Source of the DNA: Rhizobium leguminosarum
GTDB lineage: Bacteria > Pseudomonadota > Alphaproteobacteria > Rhizobiales > Rhizobiaceae
Reading direction: 5' to 3'
DNA: 64,000 nt
Assembly (NCBI RefSeq): GCF_001679785.1
Contig: NZ_CP016286.1
Span: 1,798,001 to 1,862,000, forward strand
Within the stretch, counting starts at the first letter, position 1; each line of letters starts with the position of its first letter. The notes below the pieces were generated by a model, which ran no database searches, had not been told where the DNA came from, and saw only the letters and a list, made by a program, of their open reading frames with translations. Shown here one piece after another: positions 43,477 through 52,650 of the stretch. The translations under genes and the position numbers were made by a program.

Positions 43477-43849
43477 GAAAGACGGTCCTTTAGCTGCGGA
43501 ATTCGAAAATCAACTCGCGCGGTAGAAATGGCCCCGGCAAGCGGCGACGCGCAGACTCTCCGCCCTCTCGACGTCCCCACCGCGCGAATGCTTGGGAGGA
43601 TCGCGCTGGCGGTTGTAAGAAGGTGGACTATCCATCTGTGCGTGAGCATCTGAAATATCCCTGTCGATCAGAAGGCGGCTGGTCGATGCCCTGTGTCCCG
43701 CTCTGATCATCGGATACTGACATAGACCACCAATTAGATCGACAATATCAATTTTCTATTGTAATCCGTTTTGGGGAATATTTTTCCGGTTCGGCGGCAT
43801 GGAGGCCCTCTCCATGCCGCCTCGCGGAAATCTTGGCCCGGCCGGAAAA
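43477..43849 (-). other. ssuA-ssuD intergenic region with possible promoter and upstream ORF
   Basis: 373 bases inside the ssu gene set, long for an operon. On the plus strand TTAGATCGACAAT occurs at 43734-43746 and identically at 44902-44914 upstream of ssuA, which suggests a shared control site and a second promoter for ssuD. A 66-codon minus-strand frame (43710-43510) lies directly before ssuD; it has no SD and I do not call it a gene. Confidence 0.5.
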
Positions 43850-44815
43850 TCAGCTTGCCTTGGGACGCCAGACGATATCGCCGGTCGTAAGCTTCTTCGG
43901 CAGGATGCTGAGCCCATAGAACTCGTCGGCGAGCGCCTGCTGATAGGCGGCGGCGGCATCGGTGATGGTCGAGACGCTGCCGAGATCGGCACCCTTTCGC
44001 GTCAATGTCACGCGTGTCACGTCAACCGGCACGCCGGTGATCTCGGAAAGTTCCTTCACCGTCTCGTCGAGATTGCTCTGGGCCGACGTGCCGACCTTGG
44101 CAAGCTCATCGATCACATCGACGACCACCTGCCCGTTGGCTTCGATGAAATCGCGATTGGCGAGGAAGAAACTGTAGGAGTCGACGATGCCTTCGGCGGT
44201 CGTCAGGATACGCGTCTCCGGATCGGCTTCGGCAATCGCCAGATAGGGATCCCAGATCGACCAGGCGTCGATGCTGCCATTCTTAAAGGCGGCCGCAGCA
44301 TCCGGCGGCGAAAGATCGAGCTGCTCGACATCTTCGGGCTTCAACCCCGCCTGGCGCAGAACCTTGACGGTTACGTTATGCGCGCTGGAGCCGCGTTTGA
44401 AGGCAACCTTTTTGCCCTTGAGATCTTCAAGCGTCCTGATGGGCGAATCCTTGCGCACGAGGATGGCCGACGCTGCCGGGCTGCCCTTGTAGAGCCCGAC
44501 ATAATAGAGCTGCCCGCCGGCCGCCTGGGCAAAGAGCGGCGGCACATCGCCGGTCGCGCCGAAATCGAGAGCGCCGGCGCCCAGCGCTTCGAGAAGCGGC
44601 GGGCCGGAGGTAAATTCTGACCAGCTGACCGCAATGCTGCGGTCGGCAAGCCGCTTCTCAAGCGCGCCGCGGCGTTTGGCGAGCGCCAGCACGCCGTTCT
44701 TCTGCCAGCCGATGCGCAACTCGCTGGCGGCAGCGCGTGCCGGCTTGACGGCCGGCAAGATTGCCGTGGCCGCAGCGGCTCCGAAAAGCCCGAGCGTTTG
44801 TCGACGTGAAATCAT
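43850..44815 (-). CDS. ssuA: Aliphatic sulfonate ABC transporter substrate-binding protein
   Basis: 321 aa periplasmic receptor. The N-terminus SRRQTLGLFGAAAATAILPA has a twin-arginine pair and a hydrophobic stretch ending at ARA, so Tat export is likely. SsuA/NMT1-like motifs are LRIGWQKNGVLALAK, GALDFGATGDVPPLFAQAAG, VAFKRGSSAHN and DAWSIWDPYLA. Start 44815 is set by AAAGGAATAG; a Met at 44884 is upstream but without SD. First gene of ssuADCB. Confidence 0.93.
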   Translation of the reverse strand: MISRRQTLGLFGAAAATAILPAVKPARAAASELRIGWQKNGVLALAKRRGALEKRLADRSIAVSWSEFTSGPPLLEALGAGALDFGATGDVPPLFAQAAGGQLYYVGLYKGSPAASAILVRKDSPIRTLEDLKGKKVAFKRGSSAHNVTVKVLRQAGLKPEDVEQLDLSPPDAAAAFKNGSIDAWSIWDPYLAIAEADPETRILTTAEGIVDSYSFFLANRDFIEANGQVVVDVIDELAKVGTSAQSNLDETVKELSEITGVPVDVTRVTLTRKGADLGSVSTITDAAAAYQQALADEFYGLSILPKKLTTGDIVWRPKAS

Positions 44816-44901
44816 GACTATTCCTTTCTTGAACGGCGTCGGGCCTGTTTTCGGGCTGGTCGACCTGTCAGTTACCAGCATCATGATGATGAAATCTATA
44901 A

Positions 44902-44914
44902 TTTAGATCGACAA
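44902..44914. promoter_or_regulatory. Shared 13-mer upstream of ssuA
   Basis: TTAGATCGACAAT, identical to 43734-43746 upstream of ssuD, lies about 90 bases before ssuA in a local AT-rich patch. Candidate binding site for a sulfur-status regulator. Confidence 0.45.
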
Positions 44915-45004
44915 TTTTATTTGCGACATTCGGCCTTTGCTGAAATTTTGCAGCCCGAGAATCGCCCTTAAGCGGAATTTTTTCGCGCGCCCTTATGCTG
45001 CCTA

Positions 45005-45382
45005 TTATCCCGGCTCACTCCGACCTTCGGCGGCCAGGCGCTCACGGATGAAGGTGGGGCCGCCGGCAAGACGCTTCGCAAGCAGGCTTGCGGGATTGAC
45101 CATGCGCCAATAGGGCGTAATCGTCGAAACCGGCTCGCCCTTCTCCAGCGCGCCGAATGACAACTCGGCGATCGCACGCAAATGCCGCTGCACGGTCACC
45201 GGACAACAGGCGTCCGCCCCGTATTGAGCGGCGAGACGGCGGCGGAGAGTGCCTAATTCGGTGAGGACACCTTCCGGTGCCGATCGAATCTGCGCTGCGA
45301 CCATCTGCTGCGATGGAATAAGCATCGCCTGCATTCCGCTACGGCCTTTGCGCCGCGGCTTGATCGTCGGAATTTCGGTCAT
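45005..45382 (-). CDS. MGMT-family DNA-binding-domain protein
   Basis: 125 aa. It resembles the small stand-alone proteins with the DNA-binding fold of O6-alkylguanine alkyltransferase: APEGVLTELGTLRRRLAAQYG, CCPVTVQRHLRAIAE and ITPYWRMVNPASLLAKRLAGG, ending FIRERLAAEG. The catalytic PCHR motif of true MGMT is absent (there is a CCPV instead), so it may bind but not repair. No operon partner is close. Function unproven. Confidence 0.7.
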   Translation of the reverse strand: MTEIPTIKPRRKGRSGMQAMLIPSQQMVAAQIRSAPEGVLTELGTLRRRLAAQYGADACCPVTVQRHLRAIAELSFGALEKGEPVSTITPYWRMVNPASLLAKRLAGGPTFIRERLAAEGRSEPG

Positions 45383-45545
45383 GTCACCCCCGGAACATAA
45401 TGCCTTCCCTCCAATCTAGGGCTCGGCCGAACGGTAGCCAGCCTCATATGCGTCAATCGGAAGGAAGTCCGTCTTCACGGGCTTTTCTGCTCCCGCCGTT
45501 TCGGTTAATCCTCGGGCCTACACTTTGAGGAAAAGGATAGGACAT

Positions 45546-46415
45546 ATGGCAAAAGTCGCGTTCATCGGTCTCGGCGTCATGGGTTTCCCTATGGCGGGGC
45601 ATTTGAAGACGAAAGGCGGCCACGATGTCACCGTCTATAACCGCACGCCGGCAAAAGCCGCCGCCTGGGCCGAGAAATTTTCAGGCCACGCCGCCCCCAC
45701 CCCGGCGGAGGCCGCCGCCGGTGCCGATTTCGTCTTCGTCTGCGTCGGCAATGACGAAGATCTCCGCTCGGTGACATCGGGCGAGAGCGGCGCTTTACAC
45801 GGCATGAAGCCCGGTTCGGTGCTGATCGACAACACCACCGCCAGCGCTGAAGTCGCCCGCGAACTTTATGCCGCGGCCAAGGAAAAAGGCGTCGACTTCA
45901 TCGACGCTCCCGTCTCCGGCGGCCAGGCCGGCGCCGAAAACGGTATCCTGACCGTCATGTGCGGCGGCGACGAGGCCGTCTTCGAACGCGCCAGGCCTGT
46001 CATCGACGCCTACGCCCGCATGGTTGGCCTGATGGGGCCGGCAGGCTCGGGCCAGCTGACCAAGATGGTCAACCAGATCTGCATCGCCGGCCTCGTCCAG
46101 GGACTTGCCGAAGCGCTGCATTTCGGCAAGCGCGCCGGCCTCGATATTGAAAAGGTCGTCGAGGTGATTTCCAAGGGTGCGGCTGGTTCCTGGCAGATGG
46201 AAAACCGCCACAAAACCATGAACGCAGGCAAATACGACTTCGGCTTCGCGGTCGACTGGATGCGCAAGGATCTCGGCATCGTGCTCACCGAAGCCCGCCG
46301 CAACGGCGCCAAACTGCCGGTCACCGCCGTCGTCGATCAGTTCTACGGCGACGTGCAGGCAATGGGCGGCAATCGCTGGGACACATCCTCGCTGCTCGCC
46401 CGCCTCGAGAAATGA
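45546..46415 (+). CDS. 3-hydroxyisobutyrate dehydrogenase family oxidoreductase
   Basis: 289 aa NAD(P)-dependent beta-hydroxyacid dehydrogenase. Rossmann motif GLGVMGFPMAGHL at the N-terminus, substrate-binding DAPVSGGQAGAENG, the catalytic Lys in GQLTKMVNQ, and KDLGIVLTEA. It could act on 3-hydroxyisobutyrate, tartronate semialdehyde or a similar acid. Start MAKVAF at 45546 after GAGGAAAAGGATAGG. It overlaps the AlkD-like gene by four bases, though the two functions look unrelated. Confidence 0.92.
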   Translation: MAKVAFIGLGVMGFPMAGHLKTKGGHDVTVYNRTPAKAAAWAEKFSGHAAPTPAEAAAGADFVFVCVGNDEDLRSVTSGESGALHGMKPGSVLIDNTTASAEVARELYAAAKEKGVDFIDAPVSGGQAGAENGILTVMCGGDEAVFERARPVIDAYARMVGLMGPAGSGQLTKMVNQICIAGLVQGLAEALHFGKRAGLDIEKVVEVISKGAAGSWQMENRHKTMNAGKYDFGFAVDWMRKDLGIVLTEARRNGAKLPVTAVVDQFYGDVQAMGGNRWDTSSLLARLEK

Positions 46416-47095
46416 TCGGCCCCTCCTCCGATGCGGCAGAGTTGATCGCGCATCTCGAAACGCTGCGTTCGGAGGAGAATGTCGCCGGCATGGCGCGCTT
46501 CGGCATCGTTACCGGCGGCGCCCTCGGCATCTCCAATCCCGATATAAGGGCGGTCGCCAGACTGGCGAAGAAGGATCACCTCAGGGCAATGCAGCTCTGG
46601 CGAAGCGATATCCGCGAAGCCCGCCTGCTCGCCCTCTACACAGCCGAACCGAAGCGGTTGACGACGGAAGAAGCCCGACATTGGGCAGATGATTTCAACT
46701 CCTGGGAGATCGTCGATTGCGCCGCCGATCTCTTCGTCGAGGCCGGGCTGGACGAGCTCATCTCAGACTTCGCCGCCGACGAGCGCGAATTTATTAGGCG
46801 CACAGCCTTCGCCATGATTGCCGGTACCGCGGTTCACTTGAAGAAGGAACCTGATGCGACCATCCTCGCCTGGTTGCCGCTGATCGAGGCCCAAGCCGGC
46901 GACCCGCGAAACTTCGTGCGCAAGGCGGTGAATTGGGCGCTGCGCAGCATCGGCAAGCGCAACCTCGCCTGCCATGCGCCGGCCCTGGCGCTCGCAAGGA
47001 TCCTGGCGGAAAGTCCCGATAAAACCGCCCGCTGGATCGGCAAGGATGCCGTCAGGGAGCTGGCCGGCGAAAAACTATTGGCACGGTTGAGATAA
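46412..47095 (+). CDS. AlkD-like DNA alkylation repair protein
   Basis: 227 aa, all alpha-helical (HEAT-like). AlkD-family features are RFGIVTGGALGISNPDIRAVA, HLRAMQLWRSDIREARLLAL, FNSWEIVDCAADLF and GDPRNFVRKAVNWALRSIGKRN. The last holds the Arg and Trp that surround the lesion in AlkD. Such enzymes excise N3- and N7-alkyl purines; here catalysis is inferred from family only. ATG 46412 overlaps the dehydrogenase stop. Confidence 0.85.
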   Translation: MIGPSSDAAELIAHLETLRSEENVAGMARFGIVTGGALGISNPDIRAVARLAKKDHLRAMQLWRSDIREARLLALYTAEPKRLTTEEARHWADDFNSWEIVDCAADLFVEAGLDELISDFAADEREFIRRTAFAMIAGTAVHLKKEPDATILAWLPLIEAQAGDPRNFVRKAVNWALRSIGKRNLACHAPALALARILAESPDKTARWIGKDAVRELAGEKLLARLR

Positions 47096-47458
47096 GGCGG
47101 GATGCCGGCTCGAATAAGGATGCCTGGCGCTGTGAGTCAACGCTGTTTGGGAGAACGGACACAAATAGCCGTCCGCACGACAATTCTATCGGTGGATCCA
47201 ACTCGTTAGAAAATGGAAAAACGGGGTGCCTCTAGAAGCGAGGCTGGCGGAATGCCCATGTGCAATGCGCACCGCATCGGTTCGGCTCACCTGGAGGCAT
47301 CGTGATTGACTGCCTTGAAGCCTGCACGCAAAAAAACACTGCAAGGACGGTCCGGCAGGGAAGACCGGACCCGTCCCCGTAGCTGATCGGAGGTCACTCG
47401 GATCAGAAACTGATTGAAGTGCTCCCGATCCGAAGACCGGGAGCATCCACCAAGTGGA
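47096..47458. other. Convergent intergenic region
   Basis: 363 bases between the AlkD-like gene and ropA. It holds hairpin GGTCCGG...CCGGACC (47349-47371) and the ropA terminator-like hairpin (47421-47444). No gene is convincing. Confidence 0.5.
47421..47444 (-). terminator. Stem-loop downstream of ropA
   Basis: On the minus strand GCTCCCGGTC-TTCG-GATCGGGAGC forms a 10-bp stem capped by the very stable UUCG tetraloop, 15 bases after the ropA stop. No strong U-tract follows; it may act mainly as 3' protection. Confidence 0.6.
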
Positions 47459-48529
47459 TTAGAACGAACGCTGCAGGCGGAAGTAGCCCGAAGTGGAGTC
47501 CTCACCATCTTCCGGATCGAGGTACTGAACCGAAGCCTTGGCGTAGAAGTTGTCGACGATCTGGTAGTCAACCGTCAGACCGACCTTCCAGGCATCACCG
47601 GCACCGTCGTAATCGCTAGGAACGGTGTCAAACGAGCCTGCACCGCCGATGTAGTTGGCGTAGTACTGAGCGCCCGGGGTGATTTTCAGCTTGTCGGTTG
47701 CCTTGATGGCGTATTCGGCAGCAATTGCCCATTCAGCCGTCGAGTAGTAGGAGTTCGGGCCGGAAGAGTACACAGCAGCGAGGCCGAGCGTACCGGGACC
47801 GATTTCAACCGTACCCATAGCGCGGATTGCGCCGTCTTCGTTGTCTACGTCCCAGCCACCGGTGAGCTGGTAGCTGAATGCGCCGGCAGTGCCGCCGATG
47901 CCGAAGGCAACGCCGACATTGTTCGGACCATCGTTCGGAACAAGGAGGCCGGTGACGGGATCCACGTCACCCTGATAAACGCCGTCTTCCAGTTCGTCGA
48001 CGCTGAGGCCGGCGTAGAAAGTGCCGCTTTCATACTGATAACGGATCGAGTTGTGGAGCGTTACGACCGAGCCGATGTCGTCGGTTTCACCGGAGAGACC
48101 ATCGTCCCACCAGCTGTAGAACAGACCGGCGCGGAAGCCCGCGACGTCGAGGTAAGCGGAGTCGAGGATGGCGTCCTGATCGGTGGCATTGTCAGCATTG
48201 AACTGCATGACGATGACGCCGGTCAGCGGACCATACTCGGTATCGCTCTTGGCCGTGAACTGAACCTGACCGCGGGTCACTGCATCCCAATCAGAGTCGT
48301 TGTCACCACCTGGGTTGTCGCCAACGTTGACCTGGAAACGGATGTAGCCTTCGATCTTGAGGCAGGTTTCGGTGCCCGGGATGTAGAAGTAGCCGGTGCC
48401 GTAAGCGTCGCAGACGCGAACATATTCAACCGGTTCCGGCTCGGCAGCAACGATAGCGTCAGCTGCAAGAACCGGCGTCGATGCAGCAAATGCTGCTGCT
48501 GATGCAAGCAAAACCATTCTGATGTTCAT
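47459..48529 (-). CDS. ropA: Outer membrane porin (Porin_2 family)
   Basis: 356 aa outer-membrane trimeric porin of alpha-proteobacteria. Signal peptide MVLLASAAAFAASTPVLAADA. The start of the mature protein VEYVRVCDAYGTGYFYIPG, with two conserved cysteines (the second in TETCLKIEGYIR), is diagnostic of this family. The rest is alternating beta-strands ending in the C-terminal aromatic signal YFRLQRSF, with terminal Phe for BAM recognition. Start ATG 48529, long untranslated region upstream. Confidence 0.94.
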   Translation of the reverse strand: MNIRMVLLASAAAFAASTPVLAADAIVAAEPEPVEYVRVCDAYGTGYFYIPGTETCLKIEGYIRFQVNVGDNPGGDNDSDWDAVTRGQVQFTAKSDTEYGPLTGVIVMQFNADNATDQDAILDSAYLDVAGFRAGLFYSWWDDGLSGETDDIGSVVTLHNSIRYQYESGTFYAGLSVDELEDGVYQGDVDPVTGLLVPNDGPNNVGVAFGIGGTAGAFSYQLTGGWDVDNEDGAIRAMGTVEIGPGTLGLAAVYSSGPNSYYSTAEWAIAAEYAIKATDKLKITPGAQYYANYIGGAGSFDTVPSDYDGAGDAWKVGLTVDYQIVDNFYAKASVQYLDPEDGEDSTSGYFRLQRSF

Positions 48530-49219
48530 TTACCAATCCATTCCTTTGTCGATCGGGGCTGGCTTCAGATCGGGTAGTCGATTTGAAGCCGGCCCAGTTT
48601 GAACAGCCATCTCGGCGTGCGGATCGATCGAACCGCCAAACCGTCATCACATACAAGGCTCTATCAAGCAATTGTAGATATACGCCAGATGGCTTCTCAC
48701 GGGCTACTTTCCCCGGCAACGTGATTTTTATACAACAATTTCAAATATTTATACAAAAAACATGCAAAACGGCTCCGCGACGGAGATCCTCCATCGCAAG
48801 CCGCACACGCTACACCCCATTTGTCAAATTCTCCACCGTCCGAACCCCGTCGAACATACTGGTGAAGCGCATAAACTCTACCGCCAGCTAACAAGCACAA
48901 TCAAGGTGGCGGTTTGGAACATGGTGTCCTGAATTCGATACCAATGAGACAAAATTATGACACATCGCCCATTGGTTACATCGACCATAACCCCGGAATC
49001 CTTACCAGGCTATTCATTTTTCCAGGAATTAGGGGCGATTTGAGCGTTTTTTCGCTATTTTTGAGGCTTTTTTCAGTTGGGCGACCGCACATCCCCAAAC
49101 TCGGTCTTGCCGAACCGGCATTCCCCGTCCGGCCAGAATGTCACAAGTCGCCTCCCAACCGGCATATCCGAGGTCGCAGACTCACGCCTGGTATGAGGCC
49201 CGCTGGACTTTGCGGTGTC
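48530..49219. other. Long AT-richer intergenic region upstream of ropA
   Basis: 690 bases, clearly richer in A/T than the surroundings around 48720-48780 and 49000-49080, as expected for a strong porin promoter and leader. Weak hairpin AGCG-TTTTTT-CGCT lies at about 49042. Open frames on both strands (for example 48583-48891) lack SDs and recognisable features. Confidence 0.5.
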
Positions 49220-49240
49220 GCGTGCGGTCACGCCGCACGC
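49220..49240 (-). terminator. Stem-loop downstream of the Lrp gene
   Basis: GCGTGCGG pairs with CCGCACGC around a five-base loop, six bases after the Lrp stop. There is no U-tract. Confidence 0.45.
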
Positions 49241-49246
49241 TTGACC

Positions 49247-49741
49247 TCAATCCTCGTTGGACTTGGCATTGTCGAGAATCATGTAGTCGAGCGGCAGTTG
49301 CGTCGAATACTTGATCTGCTCCATCGCAAAGGCGGAGGAAACGTCGCGAATCTCGATCTTGGCGATCATCCGCTTATAAAACGCGTCATAGGCGGCGATA
49401 TCGGGCACGACGACTCGCAGGAGATAGTCGACATCACCGCTCATCCGGTAGAATTCGACCACTTCGGGGAATTCGGCGACCACCTCGGAAAAGCGGCGCA
49501 GCCATTCGATCGAATGAGTGGCAGTGCGAATCGACACGAAGACGGTGACCTTGGTGTTGACCTTCTCCGGATCCAGAATGGCGACTCGGCGCTTGATGAC
49601 GCCGTCTTCCTCCATCTTCTGGATGCGCCGCCAGCACGGCGTCGTCGAAAGCCCCACTTTCTTGGCGAGATCGGCAACGGCAAGCGTCGAATCTTCTTGC
49701 AGAAGACGCAGTATTTTTCGGTCGAGGCGATCCATGCGCAC
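49247..49741 (-). CDS. Lrp/AsnC family transcriptional regulator
   Basis: 164 aa. N-terminal helix-turn-helix MDRLDRKILRLLQEDS and VADLAKKVGLSTTPCWRRIQKME, then the RAM ligand-binding domain (VFVSIRTATHSIEWLRRF, EFYRMSGDVDYLLRVVVPDI). Met codons at 49741 and 49735 are both possible. It is oriented towards ropA but separated by about 700 bases; the target genes are unknown. Confidence 0.92.
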   Translation of the reverse strand: MRMDRLDRKILRLLQEDSTLAVADLAKKVGLSTTPCWRRIQKMEEDGVIKRRVAILDPEKVNTKVTVFVSIRTATHSIEWLRRFSEVVAEFPEVVEFYRMSGDVDYLLRVVVPDIAAYDAFYKRMIAKIEIRDVSSAFAMEQIKYSTQLPLDYMILDNAKSNED

Positions 49742-49804
49742 AGCAGTCCTTTCGAATTATTTTCTTTGTATAACTCGATTCCGCGCAACGAAAAGAATTT
49801 TGTT

Positions 49805-50437
49805 TCAGGAAAGCAGCATTTTCGTCCGATCCTGCAGGACCGGGAGCAATTCTTTCTCGAACCAGGGATTGCGCTTCAGCCAGCCGCTATTGCGCCAGCT
49901 CGGATGCGGCAGCGGCAGCACCGCCGGCGATCGGTCGGACAGAAGACTGTCGCGCCATGCCCGCACCGTCTCGGTCATATTGTCCTGCCTTTCGCCGGCC
50001 ATATGCCAGGCCTGCGCATATTGGCCGATGACCAGCACCAGTTCGATCTGCGGCATGGCCGAGATCACTCTTTGCCGCCAGAACGGTGCGCATTCGCGCC
50101 GCGGCGGCAGATCCGCGCCCTTGTCATCATAGCCGGGAAAGCAGAAGCCCATCGGCACGATGGCGAATCGGTCGCGGTCATAGAAGCTTGCCCTGTCAAC
50201 GCCGAGCCATGATCGCAGCCGGTCGCCCGATGCATCGTCAAACGGCAGGCCGCTCTCATGCACCCGAAGCCCGGGCGCCTGCCCGGCGATCAGGATGCGC
50301 GCGCTCGATGAGATCACCGCCACCGGCCGCGGCTCGTGCGGCATCCGGTATTCGAGGCCTTTCGCCGGCGCGTCGCGACAGATGCGACAGGAGGCGATCT
50401 CATGCCGCAGCATCTCCAGCATGGCTTCGTCGCTCAT
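49805..50437 (-). CDS. Uracil-DNA glycosylase superfamily protein
   Basis: 210 aa. Motif 1 is LIAGQAPGLRVHESGLPFDDASG, and motif 2 is LPHPSWRNSGW, both at the expected spacing. The N-terminal CRICRD pair could be part of an iron-sulfur site, but the two additional cysteines of family 4 enzymes are not evident. Probably a uracil excision enzyme or relative; activity is not certain. Start MSDEAML at 50437 has GGGAGTAAAGCC upstream; the frame continues further only through the neighbouring nuclease gene. Confidence 0.85.
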   Translation of the reverse strand: MSDEAMLEMLRHEIASCRICRDAPAKGLEYRMPHEPRPVAVISSSARILIAGQAPGLRVHESGLPFDDASGDRLRSWLGVDRASFYDRDRFAIVPMGFCFPGYDDKGADLPPRRECAPFWRQRVISAMPQIELVLVIGQYAQAWHMAGERQDNMTETVRAWRDSLLSDRSPAVLPLPHPSWRNSGWLKRNPWFEKELLPVLQDRTKMLLS

Positions 50438-50441
50438 GGCT

Positions 50442-50999
50442 TTACTCCCACCCGACGATCTGCCCGATGAAGCGCAGAGCGCCATCGAAACCGGAACTCT
50501 GGCGCGCATGATCGCGCACATCGCGCGGCCGCTCGAAAGTCCCGGCCCAGAGACCCGCCCTCTGAGTCTTCGCCTCGGCCTCCTCCTTGCCATAACCGTC
50601 ATAGGAAATGGCCATGCCCCGGCGCACCATGGCGGCATTGATGTCGCTGCCCGCCCCGCTGCGGCAGATGACGAGCAGCCTGTCGTAGCGGTCGCGCCGG
50701 CTGCCCTGACACAGCGTTCCCGATGCCAGCACCATGTCCTGCAGCGCCGCGCGCGCCGCGCGCCCGCAGGCCCAGGCCTTCCCCGCCCGCTCGCAGCTCT
50801 GGTTGAGCTCCGGCGCATCGATACCTTCGAGGCGCAAACGTTCGTCTCCCAATGTCAGGCTGTCGCCGTCGGCAGCATGAAAGGCGCCCATATGCTCGAT
50901 TTTTGCTGCATCGTTGAGCTTGGCGGCGATTAGCGCGACGAGCGCCAGCATGGCAAAAGCGGTCACGCCGTCGCGAATCAGGCGCAGGCCCCGTGTCAC
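50442..50999 (-). CDS. Thermonuclease (SNase) family protein
   Basis: 185 aa. An N-terminal membrane anchor or signal (GVTAFAMLALVALIAAKL) precedes the SNase OB-fold: DGDSLTLGDERLRLEGIDAPEL with the metal Asp and catalytic region, SRRDRYDRLLVICR and NAAMVRRGMAISY. The position of the Arg/Glu catalytic set is partly visible (DRYDR). Rhizobial members are envelope-associated and of unknown role. It is four bases upstream of the UDG-like gene, so probably one operon. Confidence 0.88.
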   Translation of the reverse strand: MTRGLRLIRDGVTAFAMLALVALIAAKLNDAAKIEHMGAFHAADGDSLTLGDERLRLEGIDAPELNQSCERAGKAWACGRAARAALQDMVLASGTLCQGSRRDRYDRLLVICRSGAGSDINAAMVRRGMAISYDGYGKEEAEAKTQRAGLWAGTFERPRDVRDHARQSSGFDGALRFIGQIVGWE

Positions 51000-51105
51000 G
51001 CTTTTGCCTCCTTAAAAAACAAATCCTTGGCAAAGATGGCAAACATCTTCTTAAGAATTGTCGGTTAAGCTCTTATCCACCCTGGGATGAAGTTTCAACG
51101 TGCAC

Positions 51106-52641
51106 ATGAGTACCGGCGTAAGCACATCGACCGACAAGATCATCGTCGACAGGTCGCGCAGCCACCGCAACAAGGCCGTTTCCAAGGCCGTGCGGCAGAC
51201 GCGCGAACGTCTTCAGTCCGGTCATGCGTCAAATTCCTCCTTCGATCGTGACGTGCTCAACATGTACGTGGCATCGGTGCTGCAGGGCGCGACGATCATG
51301 CCGCTCTTCGTCGTCATCATCACCGCGCTTGGCGTCTATTTCACCCAGAATACGCAATTGCTCTTCTGGGCGCTGCTGACGCTCACCTGTCACGCCGGTA
51401 ATATCCTGCTGGCGCGGCGCGCCCGCCGGCAGGAAATCACCTCCGAGAACGCCCGCAAATGGCGCCGCCTGCTGCTGCTCGGCCAGTGCCTGCTCGGCTG
51501 CTGCTGGGCCGTCTTCGCGCTGCAGGGCTGCGACACCTGCGATCCGTCGAGCTTCATTCTCTATAAGGGCGCTACGCTGCTGATCGCGCTCTCCGTCACG
51601 GCCATGTCGAACTTCATGCTGACGCCCGCCGTGCTCGCCGCCTTCTCGCCGGCGGTCCTGGCGCTTGCCGCCAAGAGCGGCCTGTCGCGCGACCTGCTCG
51701 AAATCAGCCTCACGGGGCTCTTCACCACCACCCTCGTCTTCTTCAATTATATCAGCGACCGGCTCTTCAAGTCGAACCTCAGAATCCTTTCCTACCAATC
51801 GGAGAAGGACGACCTGATCGCCGAGCTGGAAGTGGCTAAATCGATGTCGGACGAGGCTCGCCGTCGCGCCGAAGAGGCAAACCTCGCCAAGTCCCGCTTC
51901 CTTGCCTCCATGTCGCACGAACTCAGAACCCCGCTCAACGCCATCCTCGGCTTTTCCGAGGTGATGTCGGCCGAGGTCATGGGGCCGCTCGCCAATCCGA
52001 CCTACAAGGAATATGCGGGCGACATTCACCGTTCAGGCCAGCATCTCCTCGATCTCATCAATGAGATCCTCGACCTGTCGCGCATCGAGGCCGGCAAATA
52101 CGAGCTGAGCGAGGAGGCGATATCGCTGCTCGATATCACCGAAGATTGCATCGGCATGGTCCAACTGCGCGCCCGCGCCAAGAACATTGCCATTTCGGAC
52201 CAGTTCGAGCGGCAGCTGCCGGCCATCTGGGCAGACGAGAAGTCGATGCGCCAGGTGGTGCTCAATCTTCTCTCCAATGCCGTCAAGTTCACGCCGCAAG
52301 GCGGCGAGATCCACGTCAAGGTCGGCTGGACCGCCGGCGGCGGCCAGTACATCTCGATCAAGGACAATGGCCCCGGCATTCCGGAAGAAGAGATTCCCGT
52401 CGTCCTGTCGGCCTTCGGCCAGGGCTCGATCGCCATCAAGAGCGCCGAACAGGGCACCGGCCTCGGCCTGCCGATCGTCCAGGCGATCCTTGCCAAGCAT
52501 GACGGACAGTTCCTGCTAAAATCGAAGCTTCGCGAGGGCACCGAGGTCATCGCTATCTTGCCCGCCAAGCGCGTGCTCCAGAGCCTGCCGGCCGTCGAGG
52601 AGGCTCAGGCCGTCGCGCGCAAGCGCAAGAGTTTTGCCTGA
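51106..52641 (+). CDS. PdhS-like membrane sensor histidine kinase
   Basis: 511 aa. Five to six membrane helices at about residues 50-225, a coiled-coil linker (AELEVAKSMSDEARRRAEEA), then the HisKA domain with phospho-His in SMSHELRTPLNAILGFSEVM. It then has KEYAGDIHRSGQHLLDLINE, N-box LLSNAVKFTPQGG, DNGPGIPEEE and GTGLGLPIV. The HisKA sequence matches the DivJ/PleC/PdhS group that controls DivK in alpha-proteobacterial cell-cycle signalling; a role in it is inference. GTG at 51100 is a possible start two codons upstream. Confidence 0.9.
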   Translation: MSTGVSTSTDKIIVDRSRSHRNKAVSKAVRQTRERLQSGHASNSSFDRDVLNMYVASVLQGATIMPLFVVIITALGVYFTQNTQLLFWALLTLTCHAGNILLARRARRQEITSENARKWRRLLLLGQCLLGCCWAVFALQGCDTCDPSSFILYKGATLLIALSVTAMSNFMLTPAVLAAFSPAVLALAAKSGLSRDLLEISLTGLFTTTLVFFNYISDRLFKSNLRILSYQSEKDDLIAELEVAKSMSDEARRRAEEANLAKSRFLASMSHELRTPLNAILGFSEVMSAEVMGPLANPTYKEYAGDIHRSGQHLLDLINEILDLSRIEAGKYELSEEAISLLDITEDCIGMVQLRARAKNIAISDQFERQLPAIWADEKSMRQVVLNLLSNAVKFTPQGGEIHVKVGWTAGGGQYISIKDNGPGIPEEEIPVVLSAFGQGSIAIKSAEQGTGLGLPIVQAILAKHDGQFLLKSKLREGTEVIAILPAKRVLQSLPAVEEAQAVARKRKSFA

Positions 52642-52650
52642 TTCAGCGAA

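Noticed and set aside
43510..43710. 66-codon ORF directly upstream of ssuD as a leader peptide
   Set aside because: Position is suggestive, but there is no SD and no regulatory codon run or attenuator; kept only as a remark.
48583..48891. 102-codon ORF upstream of ropA
   Set aside because: It lies in an AT-richer leader and promoter region, has no SD, and its composition is unlike the coding sequence around it.
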